Assembly (NCBI RefSeq): GCF_004361855.1
Contig: NZ_SNWQ01000014.1
Span: forward strand, 186,001 to 250,000
Length of the DNA: 64,000 nt
Direction of reading: 5' to 3'
From: Kribbella caucasensis
GTDB lineage: Bacteria > Actinomycetota > Actinomycetes > Propionibacteriales > Kribbellaceae
Every line of letters starts with the position of its first letter. The first letter of the stretch is position 1. A program made the translations under genes and the position numbers. The notes beneath the pieces are model-generated. The model made no database searches and was not told the origin of the DNA. It saw only the letters and a list, made by a program, of their open reading frames with translations. Positions 49,465 through 58,524 of this stretch are shown here, in pieces.

Positions 49465-49611
49465 TTTAGCGTCCTGGGCGGAACTGGACGACAGCGGGTC
49501 AGTGGGCCGGGCCGGCGGTTCCGGTACGTCGTCGTCGGCGTCGTGTCAGGGGCGTGTCAGCTGGGTGTCTGGCCGGACGACGATGGTGGGGCGCATGACA
49601 GGTTCTGCAGT

Positions 49612-50202
49612 TCAAGGGCTGGTGGTGGGGTGCCGCTGGCGGAGGGCGAGGATGGCCGTGGCGGCGTCGAGGAGGTGGTCTCGCAGGTCCGCGTCGCTCA
49701 GCTCGCTCGGGTCCATACCGGCTGACAGGGCCGCACCGATCACCTCGACCGCTGCGGCGGACAGCACCCGATCGCGGGGGCTCGGATCCGGGCCGGCCAG
49801 CCAGACCTGGAAGCTGCGGCTACGCCTGATCAGGTCGTCCAGATCGTCACCGAAAGCGGCCAGCACGGCCGCGATGTCGCGCAGCAGGGTCGGCCCGGTG
49901 TCGCGGTGCTTGATCACCACATCCAGGTACGCCGCGAGCAGCTCGCGCTCGGTCTCGGCCGACCACGGCAGCGTGTCGACCAGCTCGAGAACTCGGTTGA
50001 TGTCGTCGAAGAAGGTGCCGATGATCGCTCTCAGCAGGTCCTGTTTCGACGAGTAGTGGTAGTACAGCGACGCCTTGGTGATGCCCACCTGTTCGGCGAT
50101 CTCGCGCAGGCTCGTCTTCTCGTATCCCTGCACCGAGAACAGCTCGAGTGCAGCCCGATGGATCTCGGCCTTCGTGTCCCGGGCCCTGGTCTCGTGCTGC
50201 AT
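49612..50202 (-). CDS. TetR family regulator of the MMPL exporter
   Basis: 196 residues. The HTH (about 26-55) is TSLREIAEQVGITKASLYYHY, with KQDLLRAIIGTFFDD following. The C-terminal helices bind an unknown, probably hydrophobic ligand. It is divergent from the MMPL gene, 88 bp between starts, with two operators in the gap. It should repress both genes. The 196 bp before it hold the B3 terminator and no gene. Confidence 0.93.
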   Translation of the reverse strand: MQHETRARDTKAEIHRAALELFSVQGYEKTSLREIAEQVGITKASLYYHYSSKQDLLRAIIGTFFDDINRVLELVDTLPWSAETERELLAAYLDVVIKHRDTGPTLLRDIAAVLAAFGDDLDDLIRRSRSFQVWLAGPDPSPRDRVLSAAAVEVIGAALSAGMDPSELSDADLRDHLLDAATAILALRQRHPTTSP

Positions 50203-50227
50203 GCCACCACTTTCTCACTTTTCATAC

Positions 50228-50270
50228 CTACCGTCCGGCAGGTAGTCTACCGACCGACCGGCAGGTAGAC
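50228..50270. promoter_or_regulatory. twin TetR operators between tetR and MMPL
   Basis: Site 1 (50228-50245) is CTACC-N8-GGTAG and site 2 (50245-50270) is GTCTACC-N12-GGTAGAC. Both share the right half CCGGCAGGTAG, so the ideal palindrome is TACCTGCCGGCAGGTA. They occupy the short interval between the divergent starts and end 20 bp before the MMPL GTG. Confidence 0.8.
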
Positions 50271-50290
50271 AGTTCGATCAGGAGGGTTTC

Positions 50291-52453
50291 GTGTTCACAC
50301 GGCTCGGGCGATTCGTCGTCCACAACCCCTGGAAGGTGATCGCCGCCTGGGTGATCGCGGCGATCGCCGTGGTCGCGTTCGCGCCCACGCTGGCCGACGT
50401 CACCAACAAGGACCAGGCGAGCTTCCTGCCCGACTCGTACGAATCGGTGCAGGCGCAGAAACTGGCCGCCGACGCGTTCGGGCAGACCAACGACGCAACT
50501 GCGAGCATCGTGGTCAAACGCGGCGCCGGCGGTGAGCTGACCGCGGCCGACCAGGCCAAGGTGACCGAACTGGCGACGAAGATCACCGACGCCAAGATCG
50601 ACCGGGTGACCGGCGCGATCAGCGGTCCGCAGGCACTCTCGCCGAACAAGCAGGTGCAACTGGTCAGCGTCGGCCTGAAGGGGCTGCCCGACGACCAGGC
50701 CGTCCTCGACGCGGTCCAGAAGGTCCGCGATGTGACCGGCCCGGCTCTCAGCGACAGCGGCCTCGAGTACGGCGTGACCGGTGATGCCGCGCTGTTCCTG
50801 GACAATCAGGACGCGTTCGAGAACGCCTTCGTGGTGGTCGGTATCGCCACCGTCGTACTGATCATCGGGTTGCTGCTGTTCATCTACCGCAGCCCGGTCG
50901 CCGCGTTCCTCCCGATGGTCACCGTCGGCCTGGTCAGCGCGATCGCGCCCGGCCTGATCGCCCTGGCGGCGAAGGCGTTCGACCTGCAGGTGACACAGGA
51001 CCTGCAGACCATCCTGACCGTGGTGCTCTACGGCGTCGGCACCGACTACATCCTCTTCCTGCTGTTCCGGTACCGCGAACGGCTCCGGGCGGGCGAGGAT
51101 CCGAAGCAGGCCCTGATCACCGCGACCGGCCGGGTCGCCGAGGTGATCGTGTCCGCGGCCGGTGCGATCGTGGTCGCGTTCAGCGCGTTGCTGCTGGCCG
51201 TGTTCGGCGGCTTCAAGAGCCTCGGCCCGGGTCTCGCGATCGCCGTCGCGGTGATGGCGTTCGCGGCGATCACGCTGGTCCCGGCCGTGGTGTCGCTGCT
51301 CGGCCCGAAGGTGTTCTGGCCGTCGAAGTCGTGGAAGAAGACGCCGAAGGGCGCGATGTTCCGGCGGTTCGGCCAGTTCACCGCCCGGCGCCCGGCCGTG
51401 GTCGCGACGATCTCCGGCGGCGTCATGGTCGCGCTCGCGCTCGGCGCCCTCGGGATGAAGGTCGACTACGACGCCTTCAGCCAGCTCCCGGCCGACACCG
51501 AGTCGTCCCGCGCGATCAAGGACCTCCAGGCCGGCTTCCCGGCCGGCGCACTCAACCCGACCACCGTCTATGTGAAGAGCACGGACGGTACGCCGCTCGA
51601 CCCGGCCGAGCTCCAGGAGTACGCCGGGAAGCTGGCGAAGGTGGAAGGCGTCGGGGCGGTGCTCCCGGCCGGCGCCGACGGATCACTCGCGCTGCTCAAC
51701 CCGGACAAGTCGGTCGCGCAGATCAACGTGGTGCTGGACGACCCGCCGTACGCGACCTCCTCGCTGGATCTCGTCGACGGCAAGCTCAAGGATGCGGCGC
51801 ATGCCGACGCGCCGGCCGGGACGACCGCGCTGCTCGGTGGCGTGACCGCCAGCTACACGGACATCCGGGACGCGAACAGCCGCGACCTGTCGGTCATCTT
51901 CCCGGTCGCGGGTGGACTGATCGCGGTGATCCTGGCGCTGCTGCTGCGGAGCCTGCTGGCGCCGCTGGTGCTGATGATCGCGGTGGTGCTCAGCTTCTTC
52001 AGCACCACGGGCGCGACCGTGCTGGTGTTCCAGGGCGCGGCCGGGCACGCGGGGGTGACGTTCTCGCTCCCGATCATGCTGTACCTGTTCGTGGTTGCCA
52101 TCGGCACCGACTACAACATCCTGATGATCGCCAGACTCCGCGAGGAGGCCGAACAGGGCACGGATCCGCGAACGGCGGCCGACCTGGCGATCGAGCACGG
52201 CGGCCCGTCGGTCGCCGCGGCCGGGCTGATCCTGGCGGGTACGTTCTCGTCGCTGATGCTGGCCGGGATGGCACTGCTGACCGAGATGGGCTTCTCGGTC
52301 GCGACCGGGATCGCGATCTCCGCGTTCGTGATGTCGATCTTCCTGGTGCCCAGCGTGACCGCGCTGCTCGGCCACCGCGCCTGGTGGCCCCGCAAGCTGA
52401 AGATCAAGCCCTCCCCCGCCCCGGAGGAACGCGAGCTGGAGACCGTTCACTGA
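50291..52453 (+). CDS. MMPL family RND transporter
   Basis: 720 residues from GTG 50291 (AGGAGG). Twelve membrane helices in two halves with long external loops. The first-half TM cluster holds GVGTDYILFLLFRYRERLRAG and the second IGTDYNILMIARLREEAEQG, the paired Gly-Thr-Asp-Tyr proton-relay motifs of MMPL/actinorhodin-type exporters. It is shorter than mycobacterial MmpL3 and resembles ActII-ORF3. The substrate (lipid or antibiotic) is unknown. The adjacent TetR is its probable repressor. Confidence 0.95.
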   Translation: MFTRLGRFVVHNPWKVIAAWVIAAIAVVAFAPTLADVTNKDQASFLPDSYESVQAQKLAADAFGQTNDATASIVVKRGAGGELTAADQAKVTELATKITDAKIDRVTGAISGPQALSPNKQVQLVSVGLKGLPDDQAVLDAVQKVRDVTGPALSDSGLEYGVTGDAALFLDNQDAFENAFVVVGIATVVLIIGLLLFIYRSPVAAFLPMVTVGLVSAIAPGLIALAAKAFDLQVTQDLQTILTVVLYGVGTDYILFLLFRYRERLRAGEDPKQALITATGRVAEVIVSAAGAIVVAFSALLLAVFGGFKSLGPGLAIAVAVMAFAAITLVPAVVSLLGPKVFWPSKSWKKTPKGAMFRRFGQFTARRPAVVATISGGVMVALALGALGMKVDYDAFSQLPADTESSRAIKDLQAGFPAGALNPTTVYVKSTDGTPLDPAELQEYAGKLAKVEGVGAVLPAGADGSLALLNPDKSVAQINVVLDDPPYATSSLDLVDGKLKDAAHADAPAGTTALLGGVTASYTDIRDANSRDLSVIFPVAGGLIAVILALLLRSLLAPLVLMIAVVLSFFSTTGATVLVFQGAAGHAGVTFSLPIMLYLFVVAIGTDYNILMIARLREEAEQGTDPRTAADLAIEHGGPSVAAAGLILAGTFSSLMLAGMALLTEMGFSVATGIAISAFVMSIFLVPSVTALLGHRAWWPRKLKIKPSPAPEERELETVH

Positions 52454-52504
52454 TCTCCCCTCCACGCAGCTGATCTCCGGCTGCACCCCCGATCCGCAGG
52501 CAGA

Positions 52505-52556
52505 GGGGTCCTGCGATACGAGGTCCCGGACCAGATGGTCCGGGACCTCGCTCTCT
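52505..52556 (+). terminator. terminator hairpin after MMPL, copy 1 of a repeated element
   Basis: GAGGTCCCGGACC-agat-GGTCCGGGACCTC (52520-52549) is a perfect 13-bp stem followed by GCTCTCTTA. The surrounding 50 bp recur at 53705-53756, exactly 1,200 bp downstream, with about five differences. Confidence 0.88.
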
Positions 52557-52679
52557 TACATAACGTCAGTTGTCACCAGCCAATGAGCGTGAAACCGCCT
52601 TGCACGGGACGGGCGCCGTTACAGGTTGTGTGTCCCCAGCCGCACTGCACGCATACGCCGCAGAGGGCGCATGCTGGTG

Positions 52680-53300
52680 TCACCGGGGCGCAGGGGCGAG
52701 CGGCCGCCTTGGCGCTGACACGTTTGGCGCGTTTTGACCGACACGACCGTCACGGAGCTGGCCCATGAGCATCAGACCGAACTGGTAGACCCGATCATTC
52801 AGGGAGCCTATCTCGCGACCCTCGAACTTCCGCTCGATGTCACTGGCGGTTCGAGTGGTCTCCTCGCCCGCCCGAGCTTCACGCACAACTGCCTCTACGT
52901 CCTGCCCGACACGCTTGAAGTCCTCGTAGAGTCGATCAAGGTACACCCTCGCCTCGTCGCCAAAGTGGCTGCCTATCAAGGACAGGTTCGTGTTCAGACG
53001 GTCGTTCCATGCGAACAGAACTTCCACATATTCCTTCCGCCGTCGCTCGATCTCGTCCAGATCGAGTGACGCGCCTCGATCTGTGGCAGCAGCCCAGAGC
53101 AGACGCTGCATTCGGTAGAGGCGCCGGTCCAGGAGAGACATCAGATCTTGGCAGGCCGCGCCAGCTCGCTCTTGCTCCGCCTGTCGCAGCTGAACATCGT
53201 TCTGCCTCGCCCAAGAGCGTTCCTGCAACCGCGCTGCCCACCAGCCGCCAACGACCGTGGTCAGAGCGAAGCCAACGACAATCCCGACGATGTTCTCCAC
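52680..53300 (-). CDS. single-pass membrane coiled-coil protein, unknown
   Basis: 206 residues from GTG 53300 (GAGGAG with 6-base spacing). One N-terminal membrane helix (IVGIVVGFALTTVVGGWWAA) is followed by charged, mainly helical sequence (RLQERSWARQNDVQLRQAEQER) with coiled-coil potential to about 160, then a Pro/Arg tail. Not a recognised family. It lies in a region between two hairpin copies and may be a recent insertion. Confidence 0.75.
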   Translation of the reverse strand: MENIVGIVVGFALTTVVGGWWAARLQERSWARQNDVQLRQAEQERAGAACQDLMSLLDRRLYRMQRLLWAAATDRGASLDLDEIERRRKEYVEVLFAWNDRLNTNLSLIGSHFGDEARVYLDRLYEDFKRVGQDVEAVVREARAGEETTRTASDIERKFEGREIGSLNDRVYQFGLMLMGQLRDGRVGQNAPNVSAPRRPLAPAPR

Positions 53301-53326
53301 GGATCACTCCTCGGCTCACTTGGCGA

Positions 53327-53697
53327 TCAAGTCATCGTCGTGAACCATTGAGCGAATGTCGATACCGGTGCTGGCCGCATGCGATCAAGCATCCGCATCT
53401 GCCCCCGATTCGCGCGGTCATGCCGATGAGTGGGCGACCGGTCACGTGCGCCCCTGTCAGACGTCGGGGTCACCGTCGCGAAGTGAGCGACGATTCGCTC
53501 GGTCTCTGCGTCGCGCCGGTCGAGCGTGACCATGCCGATCATCGCTCCGTCGAGATCGACCACGAAGAGGCCAGGGCGCCGCCTGGGCACCTCAGGCACG
53601 CGCGCTCGAGCTCGTCACGCGGTCGAGGGCCACCTATAGAGGTGCCCACCTCTGGCGAGGCGAACAGCTCGATGACCGTCGCACGGTCCCGGGCCAC
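53327..53697 (-). pseudogene. remnant of a GNAT acetyltransferase
   Basis: One frame reads RDRATVIELFASPEVGTSIG then GPRPRDELERA, the N-terminal pattern of a GNAT acetyltransferase. Homology then switches frame at about 53600 to VPEVPRRRPGLFVVDLDGAM and on to MVTLDRRDAE, and ends. The acetyl-CoA loop and C-terminus are missing, so it is a truncated and shifted remnant. Its N-terminal part abuts the second hairpin copy. Confidence 0.7.
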
Positions 53698-53704
53698 GGG
53701 GAAG

Positions 53705-53756
53705 AGGGTCCTGCGATGCGAGGTCCCGGACCAGGCGGTCCGGGATCTCGCTTTCT
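53705..53756. repeat. copy 2 of the MMPL terminator element
   Basis: Same element as at 52505, 1,200 bp away: GAGGTCCCGGACC-aggc-GGTCCGGGATCTC with flanks GGTCCTGCGAT and TTTCTC. It is inside the region upstream of the DUF899 gene, at the broken end of the acetyltransferase remnant. Confidence 0.85.
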
Positions 53757-53841
53757 CAACAGCGCAAGGCACATGTCAAGAACGCCGAACCGGCTCCGAC
53801 ATCCGGTCATGATGGAGTAGAAGCGACGAAGGGAACCGATC

Positions 53842-54615
53842 ATGACGGCGATGGAGAACCTGCCCGACGTGGTGTTGCGCGAGGAGTGGCTCGCCGCTCG
53901 CAAGGAACTGCTGATCAAGGAGAAGGAACTGACCCGGGCCCGTGACCGGGTCAATGCCGACCGTCGCCGGCTGCCGATGGTCCGCATGGACAAGCCGTAC
54001 AGGTTCGAGGGCCCGGACGGGACGGTGAGCCTGCTCGACCTGTTCGAGGGCCGGCCGCAGCTGGTGATGCACCACTTCATGTTCGGCCCGGATTGGGACG
54101 TGGGCTGTTCGAGCTGCTCCTCCGCAGCCGACGGGATCGGAAGGCTGCGGCAGCTGCACGTGCGCAACACCACGCTCGTGGCCGTGTCGCGTGCGCCGTA
54201 CGAGAAGCTCGCCGCGTTCCGGGAGCGGATGGGCTGGACGTTCCCCTGGTACTCCTCGTACGGCAGTGACTTCAACTACGACTTCCACGCCACCCTCGAC
54301 GACCGGGTCGCGCCGGTGCTGCTTTACTTCCGCACCGAAGCCAAGCTCGCCGAGGCTGGAACACCATGGATCGAAAGTATGCGCGGCGAAGAGTTGCCGG
54401 GCATCAGTGCGTTCCTTCGGGTCGGTGGGGAGGTCTTCCAGACCTACTCCACGTACGGCCGCGGCATCGAAGAGTTCCACAACGGATACAACTACCTCGA
54501 CCTCACCGCCCTCGGTCGCCAAGAGGAGTGGGAAGAGCCGAAGGGACGCGCGGTCCCACTCGGACTGCAGGTCGGCGGACCGGCGATGCGCCTGCCCGAC
54601 GAATACGAAGCCTGA
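53842..54615 (+). CDS. DUF899 family thioredoxin-like protein
   Basis: 257 residues. The DUF899 pattern is clear: LLIKEKELTRARDRVNADRRRLP at the N-terminus (about 23-45), LLDLFEGRPQLVMHHFMFGPDWDVGCSSCSS (CSSC in place of the usual CPGC-like pair), VAVSRAPYEKLAAFRERMGW and SSYGSDFNYDFH. The fold is thioredoxin-like; activity is undefined. ATG 53842 is followed by a second ATG at 53851. It is followed after 16 bp by an unknown gene, so probably bicistronic. Confidence 0.9.
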   Translation: MTAMENLPDVVLREEWLAARKELLIKEKELTRARDRVNADRRRLPMVRMDKPYRFEGPDGTVSLLDLFEGRPQLVMHHFMFGPDWDVGCSSCSSAADGIGRLRQLHVRNTTLVAVSRAPYEKLAAFRERMGWTFPWYSSYGSDFNYDFHATLDDRVAPVLLYFRTEAKLAEAGTPWIESMRGEELPGISAFLRVGGEVFQTYSTYGRGIEEFHNGYNYLDLTALGRQEEWEEPKGRAVPLGLQVGGPAMRLPDEYEA

Positions 54616-54631
54616 CTACGGAGGTCGCCGC

Positions 54632-55141
54632 ATGACGCAGAATGCCAACCCTCACGACGTGGTCCGTGCGGTGCTGCTGGCTGACTACCGCCCGATCGAG
54701 GATTCGATCGACATCGTGCGAGAAAAGTACTCAGGTAAAGACGCCGCGTTCGCGGTCAGCTTTGTGGACCGAGACGGCACCCAGAGGTGTGCCCTCGTCG
54801 GCCTCTGTCGGCACGAAGGGGGATGGCAACCATCGGGCGGCTTCATGGGCAGCGCCCGCCCCATCGATCCCCAGGACGTGTGGATGACCTACGGAGGGTG
54901 GGGTCCTGGGGGCCCCAAGGAGAGGGCGGTAGTCGGTGGCTGGGTAGCCGACCCATCCGCCGTGGCCGCCCGGCTCACCGACACTACGGGCGACCGGGTG
55001 CTCAAGGACAACGTGGTGGACGGCGTGGCCATCTTCATGTGGAAGGGCGAACTTGATCTCCGGCACGCCCGTATGGAACTGCTCGACACGGACCACCAGG
55101 TCCTCAGAGCAGGTCCAATGCGCCGCATGGAGCACACCTGA
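54632..55141 (+). CDS. hypothetical protein
   Basis: 169 residues from ATG 54632 (GGAGG 7 bases ahead). It begins MTQNANPHDVVRAVLLADYR and ends MRRMEHT. A Gly/Trp-rich middle (GWQPSGGFMGSARPIDPQDV, then TYGGWGPGGP) is followed by beta-like strands. No signal peptide, no motif known to me. It follows DUF899 by 16 bp and is probably co-transcribed. Confidence 0.6.
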   Translation: MTQNANPHDVVRAVLLADYRPIEDSIDIVREKYSGKDAAFAVSFVDRDGTQRCALVGLCRHEGGWQPSGGFMGSARPIDPQDVWMTYGGWGPGGPKERAVVGGWVADPSAVAARLTDTTGDRVLKDNVVDGVAIFMWKGELDLRHARMELLDTDHQVLRAGPMRRMEHT

Positions 55142-55184
55142 TGAACCGCGCCCACCAGTCCTGAGCAGGCGGGGGTCGCGGTAG

Positions 55185-55214
55185 CCGCTGGCGGGATGTT
55201 GGACCGCTGGCGGG
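55185..55214. repeat. short direct repeats CCGCTGGCGGG
   Basis: CCGCTGGCGGG at 55185-55195 and 55204-55214. The second copy continues as GTT and matches the 5' arm of the terminator at 27210 (CACCGCTGGCGGGTT), so this looks like a half-copy of the same dispersed hairpin. Confidence 0.5.
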
Positions 55215-55241
55215 TTCTATGCCTTGGCTACCCTCGAAGGT

Positions 55242-56204
55242 ATGGACGCGCTGGGTGGCCGCGCCGGCCGCCGAGAAGAAGAGCGGGACGGATGGCGTCT
55301 CACCGATCTCGAACTGCTACCTGGTGGGCAACATGGCTCGGCGGTGGCGGTCAATGACGACGGAACGGTGATCGGGCGCAGTGACACCGAGGATGGTGGC
55401 ATCAGTCATGCGGTCCTGTGGCAGGACGGCCGGATCACCGACCTGGGCACCCTCGGCGGTTGGGATAGCACACCGTGCGGCCTGAATCGGCATGGCGTCG
55501 TCGTCGGATGGAGCGAGACGCGACCAGGCAGGATGGGCGAAAGGCGCCCGTTCATCTGGAGGGATGGCCGGATGGTCGACCTGTCCACACTGGGTGTGCC
55601 ACAGGGGTTCGTCCCTACCGCGATCAACGACGACGGCTGGGTGGTCGGTTTCAGCGACACCGAACCTGCGAGGGTGACGCATGCTTTCGTCTGGAAGGCG
55701 GGCGAGGCGACCGATCTCGGCACCCTGGTCCGGGGTGTCTATCAGCGCTCGCATGCGTACGACGTCGACAACGAGGGCCGGATCGTCGGCGAAGCGAGCG
55801 TGGACGGCATGAACACCGTCCCGGTGATCTGGGAGAACGGCCAGATCCGCCGGCTGAGCGACCTCGAAGGCAGGGCCGCTGCGATCAACAGCCGAGGCGA
55901 GGTGATGGGGCACACCTCGAACAGTCCCTTCGTGTGGTCTCCAGACGAGCTCACGGTGATCGGTTTCATCAAAGGCGCGATGTCCGTGATGGCGCACGGA
56001 ATCGACCGCGAGGGCCGGGTCCTGGGTACCGCGGACAACCAGTCGTTCCTCTGGCATCGCGGGCAGTTCGAGTGGCTGCCCAATCCCACGCTCGGGCATG
56101 CAACAGCCAGCGCCATCAGTGACGACGGCAGATTCGTTGTCGGCAGCCAGGCCAGCACACCGGATCTGCAGACCTCGCGACCGATGGTCTGGACCCGGCT
56201 GTAG
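55242..56204 (+). CDS. HAF-repeat protein (extracellular-repeat type beta-propeller)
   Basis: 320 residues from ATG 55242; TTG 55224 in frame is a weaker choice. Repeats of ~45 residues each contain G-x-V-G and a strand ending in HAFVW or HAVLW, as in ISHAVLWQDGRITDLGTLGG, VTHAFVWKAGEATDLGTL and SFLWHRGQFEWLPN. These are the HAF repeats, which fold as blades of a propeller. There is no signal peptide, so the protein is probably cytosolic here despite the family's usual secretion. Role unknown. Confidence 0.85.
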   Translation: MDALGGRAGRREEERDGWRLTDLELLPGGQHGSAVAVNDDGTVIGRSDTEDGGISHAVLWQDGRITDLGTLGGWDSTPCGLNRHGVVVGWSETRPGRMGERRPFIWRDGRMVDLSTLGVPQGFVPTAINDDGWVVGFSDTEPARVTHAFVWKAGEATDLGTLVRGVYQRSHAYDVDNEGRIVGEASVDGMNTVPVIWENGQIRRLSDLEGRAAAINSRGEVMGHTSNSPFVWSPDELTVIGFIKGAMSVMAHGIDREGRVLGTADNQSFLWHRGQFEWLPNPTLGHATASAISDDGRFVVGSQASTPDLQTSRPMVWTRL

Positions 56205-56218
56205 CTCGGCTCTCCTTC

Positions 56219-56956
56219 TTACTTTCGGTTTGGAAGTTGGACGGTGAAGATCGGGAGGAGGACGTGGACCAGAGGGCCGATAGCGAGGGCGTAGGCGACT
56301 GTGCCGAAGCCGACGACGCCGCCCAGGAGCCAGCCGATGGCGAGGACGGTGATCTCGATGGTGGTGCGGACCAGGCGGACGCTGAGACCCGTACGGCGAA
56401 CCAGGCCGGTCATCAACCCGTCCCGCGGGCCCGGGCCGAACTGGGCGCCGATGTAGAGGGCGCCGGCCAGGGCGTTGACCACGATGCCGGCGGCGATGAA
56501 GACGATCCGCACCCAGAGGTCGTCCGGCGTGGTGAGCACCGACAGGGTCAGGTCGGTGGCCAGGCCGATGATGATGGCGTTGCTGATGGTGCCGAGACCG
56601 GGCCATTGGCGCAGCGGGATCCAGGCCAACAGCACCACGAAGCTCATCACGATCACGACCGTGCCGAAGCTGAGCGGCACGTGGTTGATGATGCCTGAGT
56701 GCAGGACGTCCCACGGGTCCAGGCCGAGGTTGCTCTCGATCATCAGGCCCATCGAGGCGCCGTACAGCACGAGCCCGACGTACAGCTGAACGAGCCGGCG
56801 TGGGAGCTGACCGGCCCGGAGTTGCTCGATCGGGTTGAGCGCGGCCAACGTACGAGGGGCGGGAGCGGTCGACTCGGTTGTGGTCGGGTCAGCGCCCGTC
56901 GGGCCGGCAGCGGCCGAGTTGTGGGTGGCGGTCACAGAGTCCAGTTTGAGTGCCAT
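56219..56956 (-). CDS. YczE family membrane protein
   Basis: 245 residues, five or six membrane helices. RRLVQLYVGLVLYGASMGLMIESNLGLDPWDVLHSGI and GPGPRDGLMTGLVRRTGLSVRLVRTTIEI are the conserved YczE motifs (G-L-D-P-W-D-V and G-P-R-D-G). A disordered N-terminus of ~45 residues is present. In bacilli yczE lies beside surfactin genes; its biochemical function is not settled. It is divergent from a MocR-type regulator with 41 bp between starts, the arrangement known for the YczR subgroup. Confidence 0.9.
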   Translation of the reverse strand: MALKLDSVTATHNSAAAGPTGADPTTTESTAPAPRTLAALNPIEQLRAGQLPRRLVQLYVGLVLYGASMGLMIESNLGLDPWDVLHSGIINHVPLSFGTVVIVMSFVVLLAWIPLRQWPGLGTISNAIIIGLATDLTLSVLTTPDDLWVRIVFIAAGIVVNALAGALYIGAQFGPGPRDGLMTGLVRRTGLSVRLVRTTIEITVLAIGWLLGGVVGFGTVAYALAIGPLVHVLLPIFTVQLPNRK

Positions 56957-56960
56957 TGGC

Positions 56961-56978
56961 CTGGTGATCGATAGCCAG
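56961..56978. promoter_or_regulatory. imperfect palindrome in the yczE / MocR interval
   Basis: CTGG-tg-ATCGAT-ag-CCAG, outer arms exact and centre palindromic, lies between the two divergent starts. A GATAGT hexamer follows, 8 bases before the MocR ATG. It is a candidate site for autoregulation. Confidence 0.5.
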
Positions 56979-56997
56979 TTGCGGGATAGTGGACTGC

Positions 56998-58437
56998 ATG
57001 ATCGGGCGACATGTTCCTGCGAGCACGCTGACCGGCCTGCTTGGCGGCTGGGCCGACGCGAGTGGCCCCGCCTACCGGTTGCTGGCCGAGCGGTTGCGGT
57101 TGCTGATCGCGGACGGGCGGATCTCGCCGGGCGCGCGGCTGCCGAGTGAGCGTGAACTGACCGACGCGCTCGGGGTCAGCCGGACCACGGTCGCCTCGGC
57201 GTACCGGGAGTTGCGGGATCGCGGGTACCTGACCAGCAAGCGTGGTTCGGGCAGCATCACCGCGCTCCCGACGAAGGTCGAGCCGGAACTCGGCCGCCAC
57301 CACGCTCCCGGGATCGACACGGACGGGCTCTCCGACTTCACCTGCGCCGCGCCGACCGCAGTACCGGGAATCAGTACGGCGGTTGCCGAGGCGCTCGAGG
57401 ATCTGCCGTTCCACCTCGCGACGCCCGGGTATCACCCGCAGGGTTTGCCCGTACTGCGTGAGGAGGTCGCCGCGTCGTACGAGGCGCGCGGGCTGCCGAC
57501 GTCACCGGATCAGATCGTCGTGACCGCGGGAGCGCTGGCGGCGACCTCGATCGCGATCCGGGCGATGACGCAGATCGGCGACCGGGTGCTGACCGAGAGC
57601 CCGACACACCCGAACTCGGTCGACTCGATCCGCCGCAGTGGCGCCCGCGTGGTCGCCGTCCCGATGGGTCCGGGCGACTGGGACATGCCATTGCTGGAGG
57701 CAACGATTCGGCAGACTTCGCCGCGAGCGGCCTGGCTGGTGGCGGATTTCCAGAACCCGACCGGTCGGTTGATGTCGGCCGCGGACCGGCAACGGCTCGC
57801 GACCGCGTTCGCCCGCAGCCGGACCACGGCGATCGTCGACGAGACGCTGTTCGAGTTGTCGCTGGAGGGACAGGAGATGCCACCGCCGTTCGCCCTGTTC
57901 GACCCGGCCGGCGTGATCACGGTCGGCTCGGTGAGCAAGTCGTTCTGGGGCGGGCTGCGGATCGGCTGGCTCCGGCTGCCCGAGTCGCTGGTCGCGCGGG
58001 TCCTCGACGCGCGCGCCTCGCTCGATCTGGGCGCCCCGGTGCTCGAGCAACTCGTCGTCGCCCGACTGCTCCGCGACCGCGCGACGATCCTCCCCGACCG
58101 CCGATCCGATCTGCGCGAACGCCGGGACGTGCTCATCGAGGCTCTCCGCGAACACTTGCCGACGTGGCGGTTCGAAGTACCGAGCGGCGGTTTGTCGTTG
58201 TGGTGCGAGTTGCCCGCCGCTGTGGGTTCCAGTCTGGTCGGCGTCGCCCAGCGGAACGGCGTACTGCTGGTGGCCGGTTCGCGGTTCTCGCCCGACGCCG
58301 CGCTGGAGGGGTTCATGCGCCTGCCGTTCACGTTGGATCCGGACACGCTCCGTGACGCAGTACCGCGGCTCGCGGCGTCGTACGGGCAGCTCACCGAGGG
58401 ACCGCCGCTCCGGCGTACGGCCACCCTGATCGCGTGA
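56998..58437 (+). CDS. MocR/PdxR-like GntR regulator with aminotransferase-like domain (YczR-type)
   Basis: 479 residues from ATG 56998 (GTG 56989 is possible). The N-terminal GntR winged helix (about 22-88) has LPSERELTDALGVSRTTVASAYRELRDRGYL. The C-terminal fold-type-I aminotransferase-like domain carries the PLP lysine in GSVSKSFWGGLRIGW, and GYHPQGLPVLREEVAASYEARGLPT. This domain acts as a PLP-dependent sensor, not as an enzyme. Being divergent from yczE, it matches the YczR subgroup and presumably controls yczE. Its effector may be PLP or a vitamer. Confidence 0.92.
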   Translation: MIGRHVPASTLTGLLGGWADASGPAYRLLAERLRLLIADGRISPGARLPSERELTDALGVSRTTVASAYRELRDRGYLTSKRGSGSITALPTKVEPELGRHHAPGIDTDGLSDFTCAAPTAVPGISTAVAEALEDLPFHLATPGYHPQGLPVLREEVAASYEARGLPTSPDQIVVTAGALAATSIAIRAMTQIGDRVLTESPTHPNSVDSIRRSGARVVAVPMGPGDWDMPLLEATIRQTSPRAAWLVADFQNPTGRLMSAADRQRLATAFARSRTTAIVDETLFELSLEGQEMPPPFALFDPAGVITVGSVSKSFWGGLRIGWLRLPESLVARVLDARASLDLGAPVLEQLVVARLLRDRATILPDRRSDLRERRDVLIEALREHLPTWRFEVPSGGLSLWCELPAAVGSSLVGVAQRNGVLLVAGSRFSPDAALEGFMRLPFTLDPDTLRDAVPRLAASYGQLTEGPPLRRTATLIA

Positions 58438-58524
58438 CGTCAACGCGCCGTAATCGTCCGGGGGAAGGTTCGCCTCGGCGGAAGCGTTGGGAGACTATGA
58501 GAGTCACTCTGCGAGAGGCGTGAG

